A stretch of 64,000 nt of DNA, taken from contig NZ_FQWB01000002.1 of NCBI RefSeq assembly GCF_900129545.1, positions 248,001-312,000 on the forward strand. The letters are read 5' to 3'. Source of the stretch: Flavobacterium fluvii. Lineage in GTDB: Bacteria; Bacteroidota; Bacteroidia; Flavobacteriales; Flavobacteriaceae. How positions within the stretch are numbered: position 1 is the stretch's first letter; each line of letters opens with the position of its first letter. This document shows positions 46,544-54,602 of this stretch, piece by piece. The notes below the pieces were generated by a model. It was not told the DNA's origin, did not search any database, and worked only from the letters and a program-made list of their open reading frames with translations. Both the position numbers and the translations under genes were made by a program.

Positions 46544-49015
46544 ATGAAAAAACTGTTTTTTGTTTTATGTGCAATGAATGCTGTCCTTTGTGGTCAGGCA
46601 CAGGAAGCCGAGAGAAAGTTCGCGCACGACAATTATGTGAAATACTCTACGCTAGCCACGACGGTAAAAGATGCTGAAAAAGAAGCCTCCATCAAAAAGT
46701 ACCGTGAAGGTTTCAATAAAAAGCCTTATCGTTATGAGCAACTGGCGAAGGAGATGAAGAAGACCAGCGAGGAATGTTTAGCCTTGCTTGGAGCCGATGG
46801 CCAATTTACCGATCTGGCATCGCAGGAAAAGAGGATTGTGGATGAAAAAATATTGCTTGACAAAGGTGAATTACAAAGGGAAGTGGTTGCGCCTGTGGTA
46901 TCAGAAGCAATTAACCGCCTTTGGAAAATAGCGGATGGGTATCGGCTTGGTAAAATGAAAGAGAAAGAGGCATTGGTTGATAAATTTTATAAAGCCATTA
47001 TTCGCTATGGCAATCTGGAAAAAGGTCGTAACAATGCAGCCCCGAGGTTTCACGACTCTTGTTTTCTTATTCCTACTGCGGCAGTGAATATTTATTTTTC
47101 GTTGCTGAAACAAATGGATGAAGTGGAAGCCGCTAAAAGCAAGAATTCATTACAGAATGATGCCTGTGTAATGTTGAAAGAATTGGCCTTGCAGTGCTGG
47201 ACACAACCGCTGCGCAACGATGCGACTGATAACAACGTAGTCCAAATAGAACGCTTCCGAAACCATGTTTGGTGGGTGGGAGGTAATGCTTTGGCGTATC
47301 GTTCGCTATTGCCTACCGCATTTATGTACAAGTCCATTCCGATGATTGATTTACTGTCCGAAGTATGTCAGCGCGGCATTAGTCAGGCTTCTCAAGCAAC
47401 TTATAATGAATCGTTCTGGATAGAGGGATTTACGGCCGATGGAGCTGGATGGGGACATGGCAAACAGAGTCTGATCTGGGGTTATCCTATCGATGGGGGA
47501 AACAATGCTTTAAACATGTTGGTGATATTGAAAGGTTCACCCTGGGAAAAGAAATTAACGCAGGAAAATAAAGAAACTTTAATCAATTTTTTCAGGGGAG
47601 GTAGCTGGTATCATTATAAAGGCAACGAACTCCCATGCTTGGACCGTTATTCGTCTGTTTATGGAAGAGGCAGTGGTACTATTCCATCCTTGGGACTTGC
47701 CAATAGCGTGATGAAAGACTGGAAAACTTCCTTTACAGCTTCAGAACAAAAAGAAATAGAGCAGTTCATGCAGGAAGCCAATGCGAAAGCTATTAATATG
47801 TCACAGTTTGACGCTGGTATTTACAGCGGTACCCGATGGTTTTTTAATAACGACGACCTGATGAAGAAGAATCAGGATTATCACATCATGGTGAATATGG
47901 CATCTTCCCGATGTGACGGAGTGGAAAGTGCTCCTTCTTTTGCCGATTGCTATAATTTTTTTAATAATGATGGCATGACATTTTTCCAGCGTAACGGAAC
48001 CGAATACAGAAAAATTTATGGTGGTTGGGATGTTACCGCTTCCCCCGGCGTAACAGCCCGAGAAGGCATGGAAAAAATCAAACCGGTTACCAACTGGAGA
48101 GGGTATAACAGCAAATACAATTTTGCCGGCGCAGCTACTTCGGGTACAGCCAATGCAGTAGCCGGTTTTATTTTTGAAAAGGTGAATGGTTCCGAAAGGG
48201 ATGATGTGAATGATAAAGGAACTAATAAGGGTGAAAACGAGAGTATTTACGGGGTTCAGGCGCATAAAGCCTATTTTATGCAGGGGGATTATCTGATTGC
48301 TTTGGGCGCAGGAGTCAACAATCTTCGTCCTGAATTGGAAGGCACTATTCGTACCACCATTGACCAAACGGCAAAAGAGAATGAGGTAGTGGTACTCGAA
48401 AATGGCTCCTGGCAAAAAGTGAAACCGGGTGTCCAGTCGTTTTTTGATAACGGCCAGCCTGTTTGGGTAAAACAGCAGGATAAATTTGCTTATACCGTTT
48501 TACCACAGTACAGCAGAACAGCCTATTATACCTGCGAAACCAAAGCCACCGATTGGATAAAAATGAATAATCAGAACAAAACGGTGAAAGATTTACCTGC
48601 CAGTGTTGATATTCTGAGACTTTGGATCGATCATGGCCAACAGGTGAAGAATGATACTTATGGCTATGTGGTGTACTGTGGAAAGGATAACCCCGCTACC
48701 GAATTACCTTTTGTTGTATTGCAAAATGATACTCAGGTACAGGCGGTTAAATCTTTGGATGGTAATGTTTGTCAGGCGGTTTTTTATAATGGAAACACTG
48801 CGCTTAATCAGCAAGGGGTTAGTATTTCGGTATCCGATCCCTGTATTGTGCAAATAGAATTGAAGAACAATGAATATGTGGCTTCGGTGCAGGATCCGCA
48901 AATGAATGCAGCCCTGAAACGAATTACGGTTTCCTTTAACAATAAATCATTTGTATTCGAAATGCCGCAGGGAAAATTGGTGGGAAAACCAGTGGTACAA
49001 AAACTAAATTTCTAA
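46544..49015 (+). CDS. PL8 lyase of the chondroitin AC/hyaluronate/xanthan type
   Basis: Exported lyase (823 aa, signal peptide 1-19). An alpha/alpha-toroid N-terminal half (about 60-380) is followed by the three beta-domains of PL8. The active-site stretch FTADGAGWGHGKQSLIWGYP has His305 and Tyr314, the His+9 spacing of chondroitin AC and hyaluronate lyases (the T9SS PL8 at 20101 has +7). RNHVWWVGGN carries the Asn expected at the active site, and RYSSVYGRGSG is also conserved. It cleaves uronate-containing chains by beta-elimination and would feed GH88. No T9SS domain and no lipobox, so it is probably periplasmic. It precedes the SGNH gene by 4 bp. Confidence 0.93.
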   Translation: MKKLFFVLCAMNAVLCGQAQEAERKFAHDNYVKYSTLATTVKDAEKEASIKKYREGFNKKPYRYEQLAKEMKKTSEECLALLGADGQFTDLASQEKRIVDEKILLDKGELQREVVAPVVSEAINRLWKIADGYRLGKMKEKEALVDKFYKAIIRYGNLEKGRNNAAPRFHDSCFLIPTAAVNIYFSLLKQMDEVEAAKSKNSLQNDACVMLKELALQCWTQPLRNDATDNNVVQIERFRNHVWWVGGNALAYRSLLPTAFMYKSIPMIDLLSEVCQRGISQASQATYNESFWIEGFTADGAGWGHGKQSLIWGYPIDGGNNALNMLVILKGSPWEKKLTQENKETLINFFRGGSWYHYKGNELPCLDRYSSVYGRGSGTIPSLGLANSVMKDWKTSFTASEQKEIEQFMQEANAKAINMSQFDAGIYSGTRWFFNNDDLMKKNQDYHIMVNMASSRCDGVESAPSFADCYNFFNNDGMTFFQRNGTEYRKIYGGWDVTASPGVTAREGMEKIKPVTNWRGYNSKYNFAGAATSGTANAVAGFIFEKVNGSERDDVNDKGTNKGENESIYGVQAHKAYFMQGDYLIALGAGVNNLRPELEGTIRTTIDQTAKENEVVVLENGSWQKVKPGVQSFFDNGQPVWVKQQDKFAYTVLPQYSRTAYYTCETKATDWIKMNNQNKTVKDLPASVDILRLWIDHGQQVKNDTYGYVVYCGKDNPATELPFVVLQNDTQVQAVKSLDGNVCQAVFYNGNTALNQQGVSISVSDPCIVQIELKNNEYVASVQDPQMNAALKRITVSFNNKSFVFEMPQGKLVGKPVVQKLNF

Positions 49016-49019
49016 TAGC

Positions 49020-49946
49020 ATGAAACGTTTCCTTTTACTATTAATTATTTGTCTGGGAAGCCAAAATCAATGTTTGGCACAGCCTTATGCTATTCCAACT
49101 AACGTGAAGAAAATCGTTTTTATAGGCAATAGTATAACTTATGCGGGTTATTATGTGTCCTGCATAGATGCTTACCTTCGTCTTCAATATCCTGAAAGAC
49201 ATTTTGAAATAATTAATGTGGGCTTGCCCAGTGAAACGGTTTCTGGCTTGTCGGAGCCTGATCATGCAAGGGGTAAATTTCCCCGGCCCGATTTACACGA
49301 ACGATTGGCACGCATTTTAAGTAAATTAAAACCAGACCTTGTATTTGCCTGTTATGGTATGAATGATGGTATTTATCTGCCTTTTGATAATGAGCGTTTT
49401 CAGAAATTTCAGGAGGGGATGCAATGGATGCATGAACAGGTAACAAAATCCGGTGCTCCTATAATTCACATTACCACTCCCATTTATGATGAGCGAAAAG
49501 GGAATGCCTATGCCAATGTGTTGGATATTTATACCGATTGGTTAATCAGCCAGCGCTATACCAATAATTGGAACGTAATCGATGTCCATTGGCCAATGAA
49601 AAAATATTTGGAAGACCAACGTCTTAAAGATGCAACATTTCAGTTTGCGGCAGATGGCATACACCCAGATAATGTTGGACATTTTATTATAGTAAAACAG
49701 ATTCTTTTGAATTTGGGTGAAACAAAGGCTTCGACTGCTACAAATATGCAGGATCTTTTATTAGGGTATAAAAACGGCGATTCCATTTTTCATTTAATAG
49801 AGAAAGAACAGGCCATCAAAAAAGATGCTTATTTGACTTTTACCGGACATAAAAGGCCCGGGATGAATGCCGGCTTGCCTTTACCTGAAGCTGAAAGTCA
49901 ATGTGCAGATATCGAAAAGCAAATTCAAATGCTTGCCAAACCCTAA
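49020..49946 (+). CDS. SGNH/GDSL hydrolase
   Basis: Exported SGNH esterase (308 aa; signal peptide about 1-20). Block I is FIGNSITYAG with Ser in GNS instead of GDS. Block II NVGLPSETVSG, block III CYGMNDGIY and block V DGIHPDNVGH are intact. It starts 4 bp after the PL8 stop, so translational coupling is likely. It is the last gene of the PUL; beyond it the sequence changes to tRNA and housekeeping-type genes. It probably removes acyl groups from the oligosaccharide, but the substrate is unknown. Confidence 0.87.
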   Translation: MKRFLLLLIICLGSQNQCLAQPYAIPTNVKKIVFIGNSITYAGYYVSCIDAYLRLQYPERHFEIINVGLPSETVSGLSEPDHARGKFPRPDLHERLARILSKLKPDLVFACYGMNDGIYLPFDNERFQKFQEGMQWMHEQVTKSGAPIIHITTPIYDERKGNAYANVLDIYTDWLISQRYTNNWNVIDVHWPMKKYLEDQRLKDATFQFAADGIHPDNVGHFIIVKQILLNLGETKASTATNMQDLLLGYKNGDSIFHLIEKEQAIKKDAYLTFTGHKRPGMNAGLPLPEAESQCADIEKQIQMLAKP

Positions 49947-50024
49947 ACAGTTGTTAATCTCTAATGGTTATGGGACTACAGTGGGTTTGGGACTAAATTA
50001 AGCCCTATTCTCGGATTTGCCAAA

Positions 50025-50153
50025 TCATCCCAAATACAAAACCATTTTTCCATTAGGCTTATTGCCCAAATCCGTTATGGCATCTATGTTAGCGGCAGTT
50101 GTTTTTCGCTTAATGTAAAAAGGTATCAGAAAAACAAAAAGCCAGTAAATCAT
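50025..50153 (-). CDS. Possible small membrane ORF downstream of tRNA-Tyr (doubtful)
   Basis: 42 codons from ATG to TGA: a hydrophobic start (MIYWLFVFLIPFYIKRK) followed by a soluble tail with AANIDAITDLGNKPNGK. The tail reads like coding sequence. However, the start lies inside the hairpin that follows the tRNA gene and there is no independent promoter. It could be a fragment of an older gene or chance. Confidence 0.2.
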   Translation of the reverse strand: MIYWLFVFLIPFYIKRKTTAANIDAITDLGNKPNGKMVLYLG

Positions 50154-50170
50154 AAGATTTACTGGCTTTT
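50137..50170 (-). terminator. Terminator after tRNA-Tyr
   Basis: Stem AAAAGCCAGTAAATC (50137-50151) / GATTTACTGGCTTTT (50156-50170), perfect 15 bp, 4-base loop. On the minus strand it is followed by a T-rich run, so it ends the tRNA transcript. Confidence 0.85.
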
Positions 50171-50193
50171 GAGAATTCTTGTTTTTTTAATCG

Positions 50194-50274
50194 TGGGGAG
50201 AGCAGGATTCGAACCTGCGAAGTTCACACAGCAGATTTACAGTCTGCCCTCGTTGGCCGCTTGAGTATCTCCCC
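50194..50274 (-). tRNA. tRNA-Tyr (anticodon GTA)
   Basis: Class II tRNA of 81 nt. Acceptor arm GGGGAGA pairs with TCTCCCC before discriminator A; the CCA is not encoded. The anticodon loop reads CTGTAAA (GTA, tyrosine). A long variable arm is present and the T-loop GGTTCGAATCC is canonical. It marks the right border of the PUL. It has a good promoter upstream and a terminator downstream. Confidence 0.97.
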
Positions 50275-50312
50275 GACACCCTGCATTGTCATTATTTATT
50301 CGAATGCGGTTG

Positions 50313-50343
50313 CAAATATAGCAACTGTTTTCATGTTTCCAAA
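50313..50343 (-). promoter_or_regulatory. Promoter of tRNA-Tyr
   Basis: On the minus strand TTTG (50343-50340), 19 bp, TATATTTG (50320-50313): an exact match to the Bacteroidota -33/-7 consensus, about 40 bp before the mature tRNA. Confidence 0.8.
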
Positions 50344-50399
50344 TTAAAAAGGAGCTTAATTTTTAGATTATTTGCAATGTGTTGGTATTGAATAAAATA

Positions 50400-50426
50400 A
50401 AAAAATCTCCACGAGGGAGATTTTTT
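50400..50426 (-). terminator. Terminator after the TlpA-like gene
   Basis: Stem AAAAAATCTCC (50400-50410) / GGAGATTTTTT (50416-50426), 11 bp, 5-base loop, T-run on the minus strand; 20 bp past the stop of the interrupted gene. Confidence 0.85.
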
Positions 50427-50446
50427 ATGAGTTGTATGTTTTTGAC

Positions 50447-51613
50447 TTATTTTGCCAAAAGTTCCTTGATTTTAGCTCTTAGTTCCTCTCCTCTTAAATC
50501 TTTTGCAACTACTTTACCAGAAGCGTCAAGAATGAAAGTGGCTGGAATGGATTGCACTTTATATTGAGCGGCAATTGGTTCATCCCAGAATTTTAAATTT
50601 GAAACATGAGTCCAAGTCAAACGATCTTTGGCTATGGCTTCTTTCCATTTTGCAGCGTCTTTATCTAAAGAAACGCCCACGATGTTTAATCCTTTATCGT
50701 GAAACTCTTTATAGATAGCCACCACATTTGGATTTTCAGCTCTACAAGGGCCACACCATGAAGCCCAAAAGTCAACAATTGTTACTTTTCCTAAACTTTC
50801 CTTTAGGGAAATTACTTTTCCTTCAGGATTTGGAGCAGAAAAATCTGATCTTCAGTTAGCGCTACCAGGAGCAGCAGGAGCTGGACTTGGACCAACAGCT
50901 GGACCTGATTTTATTTGTTTGATTTTTGTGTCGATTGATTTTCCTGGTTTTGTCGTTTTTAACGACTCGTCAAGACTGGCATACAATTTTTCTACTTTTT
51001 TGATGTCAACAGAAGGGTCATTTGACATTCCTTCTATAATCAAGGCAGATATAAATGATTTTGGATGTGTTTCTGCGTAAGTTGTATATTTCTTTTTAGA
51101 AGCTTCTCCAACATTTTTTTGAATTTCACCAAATTCTTTCATTAATTTATTGATAACTGCAGTGTCTTTAGTTTGTTGTGCAGTATTCATTAATGGAGTG
51201 TTTTTAGTTTGAAAATCAACCAAACTCTTTTGAATTTCCATTAGTTCTTTGTTGAAAGAAGAAAATTCGTCATTATTGTATGTTCCAGAAATTTTCGATT
51301 TATTCAAGCTGTCTTTGTTTATTTCTATGGTGATGTCTCCATTTTCCAAGATAAATGGCACTTTTCCATTTACTCCTTCAACTTGCAACAAGTGGAAAGC
51401 TGGTTCTAAAGCTTTTCCTGTAATTTCAAATTTACCGTTCTCAATTTTTACGGTATCTACGGCAAGCAATCCTTGAGTAACAGGATCTGTAGTTTCCATA
51501 ATTACGGTTTTTCCATTTTCAACACCTTTCACGGTACCTGAAATTACATACTTGTTTTTGCTACAAGAAATTAAGAATACAGTAGCCGAAAGCAATAAAA
51601 TTATTTTTTTCAT
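50447..51613 (-). pseudogene. TlpA-like thiol-disulfide oxidoreductase split by an in-frame TGA
   Basis: One reading frame encodes a lipoprotein with a DUF4369 domain (leader FLISC, lipid Cys17, then ISGTVKGVENGKTVIMETTD) and, further on, a TlpA/AhpC-type thioredoxin domain (VTIVDFWASWCGPCRAENPN, IPATFILDASGKVV). A TGA at 50854-50852 interrupts it after SAN, at the linker between the two parts. Before the stop there are 253 codons; after it 135 codons stay open in the same frame to 50447. Related proteins have both domains in one chain, so this is a nonsense change or a small deletion at the linker (VGD.AP is missing before DFSAPNP). Without read-through the thioredoxin half is lost. A good promoter precedes the gene. 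Confidence 0.75.
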
Positions 51614-51641
51614 TATAAGTTAGTTAAATGTTTTAAGTCTG

Positions 51642-51670
51642 CAAAAGTATCCAAATTTATAAAATATCAA
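51642..51670 (-). promoter_or_regulatory. Promoter of the TlpA-like gene
   Basis: Minus strand TTG (51670-51668), 18 bp, TACTTTTG (51649-51642), about 29 bp before the ATG. Confidence 0.65.
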
Positions 51671-51827
51671 TAATTTTATGACTTAAATTTTTGTTATAGT
51701 TTATGTATTTTGGTAATGAGGGATTAGACAAATGAAATTATGCAATTTTTAGCTGTTTTGCCATAGCATTTTGGAGAATAAAGCCGCCGATAAGATAAAG
51801 GAAGATTGTTTTGAGTTCCTAACTTTT

Positions 51828-52064
51828 CTAGATTAGGGTCTTGTTTTTTATTTCACATTCTTGAATGCGATATTCGGCATGTTCCATTTCGTTTTCCGTA
51901 ATTCGGATATCCATATTTACTGTTCTTAGTTCTTTTTGCAAATGTGGATTTGAATAATCGGATTTTAGTTTAAGATTTATTTCAGCCTTTTGAATTAATA
52001 GAACATCAAGGGTTTCTTTTGCTTTTTTATATTGCGATTTGAATTGTTCACAAGGATCACTCAT
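51828..52064 (-). CDS. Small hypothetical protein, coiled-coil
   Basis: 78 aa, not recognised beyond its flavobacterial look. Charged and helical throughout (QYKKAKETLDVLLIQKAEI, NMDIRITENEMEHAEYRIQE), so a coiled coil is likely. It has no signal peptide or membrane segment; the Cys near both ends (DPCEQF, IQECEI) could bond. It lies downstream of the KTSC gene on the same strand, 135 bp away with a terminator between, so it needs its own promoter. Codon use looks normal for the region, and I think it is a real gene. Confidence 0.55.
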   Translation of the reverse strand: MSDPCEQFKSQYKKAKETLDVLLIQKAEINLKLKSDYSNPHLQKELRTVNMDIRITENEMEHAEYRIQECEIKNKTLI

Positions 52065-52149
52065 ATTATTTGTTTTATATTCTGCATTGCTAACTTACTT
52101 AATATAAATAATCTGTCCAATTCTTGTTTTGTTTTTTCGACAGGAAACA

Positions 52150-52178
52150 AAAAAACACCCCTGAAAGGAGTGTTTTTT
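52150..52178 (-). terminator. Terminator after the KTSC/J-domain gene
   Basis: Stem AAAAAACACCCCT (52150-52162) / AGGAGTGTTTTTT (52166-52178) with one mismatch and a 3-base loop, T-run on the minus strand. Confidence 0.8.
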
Positions 52179-52199
52179 AAATATATGAGTCGATTAAAT

Positions 52200-52640
52200 C
52201 TAGTCTTGGTTGATTGTTTTTCTCCAAGTAAAAGCATTCAATATATGTCTTTTTGCAAATCTTCCTGGAGAATCAGCATTTACCATTTTCACGTAAGTTG
52301 CTTTAGGAACACTAATGTATTCGTAAACACTTCCGTTAGAGAAATTGATGATTAATCTTCCTTCAACAAATTTGTAATCCGTGATTGTTGATGTAGAGAT
52401 TGTTTCGGTATATTCCGGCAAGTTGGCTTTAATGGTTTCAGGATTGATACTTACCAAAAAGTGGTAAGCTTCAATAATTTTTGTACTGTTTTCTTCAGCA
52501 ACTTTCAAACCAGCTTCGTCTCCTTGAAATTTATCAGGATGCGATTCTTTCATCGCATTACGATAGATGGTTTTTAATTCTTTTAATTCTACAGTTTTGT
52601 CTACATTAAGCAGCTTGCGGTATTCAACTATTTTTTTCAT
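52200..52640 (-). CDS. J-domain plus KTSC-domain protein
   Basis: Cytoplasmic protein of 146 aa. Residues about 1-65 form a DnaJ-like J domain with the diagnostic HPD in NAMKESHPDKFQGDE. Residues about 80-142 form a KTSC domain (DYKFVEGRLIINFSNGSVYEYISVPKATYVKMVNADSPG). The KTSC domain takes its name from the C-terminus of some lysyl-tRNA synthetases and probably binds nucleic acid or protein; its role is not established. The fusion with a J domain suggests a DnaK-linked adaptor. A promoter (TTG, 18 bp, TACCTTTG at 52742-52714) and a terminator make it a single-gene unit. Confidence 0.85.
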   Translation of the reverse strand: MKKIVEYRKLLNVDKTVELKELKTIYRNAMKESHPDKFQGDEAGLKVAEENSTKIIEAYHFLVSINPETIKANLPEYTETISTSTITDYKFVEGRLIINFSNGSVYEYISVPKATYVKMVNADSPGRFAKRHILNAFTWRKTINQD

Positions 52641-52713
52641 AAATCTATAGGGTAACTATTTGTCTTTTAGTGTGAAATCAATGTAATTTGGTTTCAAAAT
52701 CGACAATTTTTTG

Positions 52714-52742
52714 CAAAGGTACACTTTTTTTTAAGTTTTCAA
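52714..52742 (-). promoter_or_regulatory. Promoter of the KTSC/J-domain gene
   Basis: Minus strand TTG (52742-52740), 18 bp, TACCTTTG (52721-52714). Confidence 0.65.
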
Positions 52743-52773
52743 TTTCCGACTTAAAAAAAATCAATAAAAAGTC

Positions 52774-53025
52774 CTATTGTTGTGGCTTGTTATTGGCTTT
52801 GTCAAAGTTTTTAGACTTTTTTGGATACTTGTTGTAGTTGATGTCGCTTGGGTTTTCAATGATGGACTTTATGGTTACCAAATCGCCTAAAGCAAATTTT
52901 TGAGCCATTTTATAATCCAATAGATATTCGCCACAAAAAAAGTTGTTGTTTTCGTCTTGCTCTATTATTCCAGTATAAATTCCTTTTTGCAGCATTTTTT
53001 CTTCTGAAGGCTTGGTCATAATCAA
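52774..53025 (-). CDS. Small hypothetical protein
   Basis: 83 aa (or 81 if the second ATG at 53019 is used). Not recognised. Beta-rich middle (GIYTGIIEQDENNNFFCGEYLLDY, LGDLVTIKSI) and a very basic Lys/Asn-rich tail (KKSKNFDKANNKPQQ). No signal peptide. It is divergent to the gene at 53112; a TAACTTTG -7 box on the minus strand at 53058-53051 supports independent expression. It is probably a small cytoplasmic protein of unknown job. Confidence 0.5.
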   Translation of the reverse strand: MIMTKPSEEKMLQKGIYTGIIEQDENNNFFCGEYLLDYKMAQKFALGDLVTIKSIIENPSDINYNKYPKKSKNFDKANNKPQQ

Positions 53026-53099
53026 TTTGTTTTAATGTAATTCTAAGCTGCAAAGTTAATCAATTATTGTTTGTATTGGGTTGTTATTGCCTTTCTGAT

Positions 53100-53107
53100 T
53101 ATCTTTG
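53100..53107 (+). promoter_or_regulatory. -7 box immediately before the gene at 53112
   Basis: TATCTTTG ends 4 bases before the ATG; TTG at 53076-53078 is a possible -33 element (21-bp spacing). Transcription should start at or within a few bases of the ATG, so the message may be leaderless. Confidence 0.5.
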
Positions 53108-53111
53108 TGCT

Positions 53112-53654
53112 ATGAATAAAGTATTTCGTCCTAGTCCCAATTCTTTCAAAAATACGTTTTGTGTTTTTCAGGAAGTGTTTCCTGAGGAAATTGAAGGAAT
53201 ACCAGTGCAATACGACAGCAAGTCGGGGAGTAAATATTTTTATACCGAGGAAGGAATGTATAGACTGTCCAATCATTGGGGGAGATTGGCCAATAGTAAA
53301 TGGCGATTGGAACCCATGGAACCGGAAACAGCTTCTAAAACCAAATTGGGTTTTGCTGCCTGGAACGAATTTTATCCTGACAATTCCGAAGAAGAATTAT
53401 ATTATTTGGAAGCAAATTTCATTAAAAACACAGTCAACTACCAACACAAAAACAATCCGAATTACGATAATAAAGCCATACTGCGAACGAGTTTTGAGAC
53501 CACAAAAAAGATTAAACAAATCAGAAATTTATTTGTTTTAACTTCGTGGTCAAAGTATTTTGAATACGATGATTTAGATGAGTTGCGACAAGAAATAATC
53601 AATCAATTAATTTTCACCAATAAAACATTGGATGAAATAAAAAGAGAACTATAA
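53112..53654 (+). CDS. Conserved hypothetical protein
   Basis: 180 aa from ATG at 53112. An upstream in-frame start would add 15 unlikely residues and overlap the promoter box. Not a family I can name. It has GSKYFYTEEGMYRLSNHWGR with aromatic residues, and a helical C-terminus (DELRQEIINQLIFTNKTLDE). It is cytoplasmic, with no leader. Its stop codon overlaps the next ATG (TAATG) and two more small genes follow closely, so it heads a four-gene operon ending with the YchJ-like gene. Confidence 0.7.
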   Translation: MNKVFRPSPNSFKNTFCVFQEVFPEEIEGIPVQYDSKSGSKYFYTEEGMYRLSNHWGRLANSKWRLEPMEPETASKTKLGFAAWNEFYPDNSEEELYYLEANFIKNTVNYQHKNNPNYDNKAILRTSFETTKKIKQIRNLFVLTSWSKYFEYDDLDELRQEIINQLIFTNKTLDEIKREL

Positions 53655-53806
53655 TGGGAAGAAATAACGAAAGAAATATCAAGATTCACAACGATAAGTT
53701 GCACAAAGAGCAGGATAAAGTGAAAGCTGCTAAAGCCTTGCGTAAAGAGAAATTGAAACAAATTGTGAAAAAGTTCAACGAAAATAAAGCTGACGAAAAC
53801 AACTAA
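53654..53806 (+). CDS. Very small, highly charged protein
   Basis: 50 codons between two conserved small genes. The ATG shares one base with the preceding stop (TAATG), and the stop lies 2 bp before the next ATG, so it is translationally coupled. The product is nearly all Lys, Glu, Asn and Asp (NERNIKIHNDKLHKEQDK, KALRKEKLKQIVKKF), predicted to be one long helix. I do not recognise it. The tight operon packing is the main reason to believe it is real. Confidence 0.6.
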   Translation: MGRNNERNIKIHNDKLHKEQDKVKAAKALRKEKLKQIVKKFNENKADENN

Positions 53807-53808
53807 TT

Positions 53809-54039
53809 ATGGGAAAGAGTCAATTTGAGGAATTAAAAAACGGAGTTCAGGAAATTATAGATTTAATTGCAGCCAAAGACAATAGATCGGCAAATAATAA
53901 ACTATTGGAAGTGAGTGAAAAACTAGATGATTTTTTAGATCACACCGATGAAGATGAAGATTTGATCGAAATCAGTAGATATCAGATATTGATTAATCAA
54001 TTGTTTCAAAAAATTAATCCGGAAGAAGAAGGTGAGTAA
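53809..54039 (+). CDS. Small acidic hypothetical protein
   Basis: 76 aa, acidic and helical (FEELKNGVQEIIDLIAAKD, EKLDDFLDHTDEDEDLIEIS). No family known to me. It overlaps the start of the YchJ-like gene by 8 bp and follows the 50-codon gene by 2 bp. Its negative charge contrasts with the strong positive charge of the 50-residue neighbour, so the two could bind each other; this is speculation. Confidence 0.6.
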   Translation: MGKSQFEELKNGVQEIIDLIAAKDNRSANNKLLEVSEKLDDFLDHTDEDEDLIEISRYQILINQLFQKINPEEEGE

Positions 54040-54415
54040 TTTGGGTCTCTGTTTTTGTGGTTCAGCAATTCCTTTTCAAGACTGCTGCCAAAAATATATT
54101 GATGGAATTGAAAAAGCTCCAACTGCTTTGGCATTGATGAAATCAAGATATTCCGCTTATGTGACTCATCAAGCGGATTATTTGTTGAATACTACACATA
54201 GTTCTCAAAGAAAATACTATTCTAAGTCCGAAATCCTGAATTGGGCTACAGCCAATGAGTGGCAAAAACTGGAAATCATTTCTTCTACAGAAAATACGGT
54301 TGAGTTTAAAGCTTATTTTTTGGATAAAAAAAAAGTAAACCAAGTGCATTATGAGTTTTCAACTTTTAAACAGGAAAACGGCAGTTGGTTTTATCTAGAC
54401 GGAAAGTTTGAATAA
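54032..54415 (+). CDS. YchJ-like SEC-C/NTF2-fold protein
   Basis: 127 aa starting with GTG inside the previous gene. The N-terminal SEC-C zinc motif is clear (CFCGSAIPFQDCC). It is followed by the YchJ/UPF0225 body (APTALALMKSRYSAYVTHQADYLLNTTH) and an NTF2-like sheet ending in GSWFYLDGKFE. SEC-C motifs bind zinc; the function of YchJ proteins is unknown. Last gene of the small operon. Confidence 0.88.
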   Translation: MSNLGLCFCGSAIPFQDCCQKYIDGIEKAPTALALMKSRYSAYVTHQADYLLNTTHSSQRKYYSKSEILNWATANEWQKLEIISSTENTVEFKAYFLDKKKVNQVHYEFSTFKQENGSWFYLDGKFE

Positions 54416-54431
54416 AAGATTTTCGAATGAT

Positions 54432-54517
54432 GATTAACGATTTCAGATTTTGTGTTGATAAATATTTAGTTATGGATTTGTGAAGTTCTATACTTCTGAA
54501 ATCAAAAATCGTTAATC
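54432..54517. repeat. Intergenic inverted repeat
   Basis: GATTAACGATTT (54432-54443) and its exact complement (54506-54517) are separated by 62 bases. A second set of words (TTTCAG/CTGAAA) also pairs inside. It lies between the YchJ-like gene and the VWA gene; the sequence type is common in flavobacterial spacers. No gene is seen in 54416-54602. Confidence 0.45.
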
Positions 54518-54602
54518 CTAAATCTGCAATCCTTCCCTTTTAACTAAAAATTAATAAATGTTTGGCTTCTGTTCTTTTTAAAATAATGTAATTTTAAAAA
54601 AT

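Noticed and set aside
47801..48415. 204-codon minus-strand open frame opposite the second PL8 gene
   Set aside because: Overlaps a well-supported lyase; composition is typical of a shadow frame.
49947..50136. Gene in the spacer between the PUL and tRNA-Tyr
   Set aside because: Only a 42-codon frame with doubtful start exists; listed at low confidence and not counted as part of any system.
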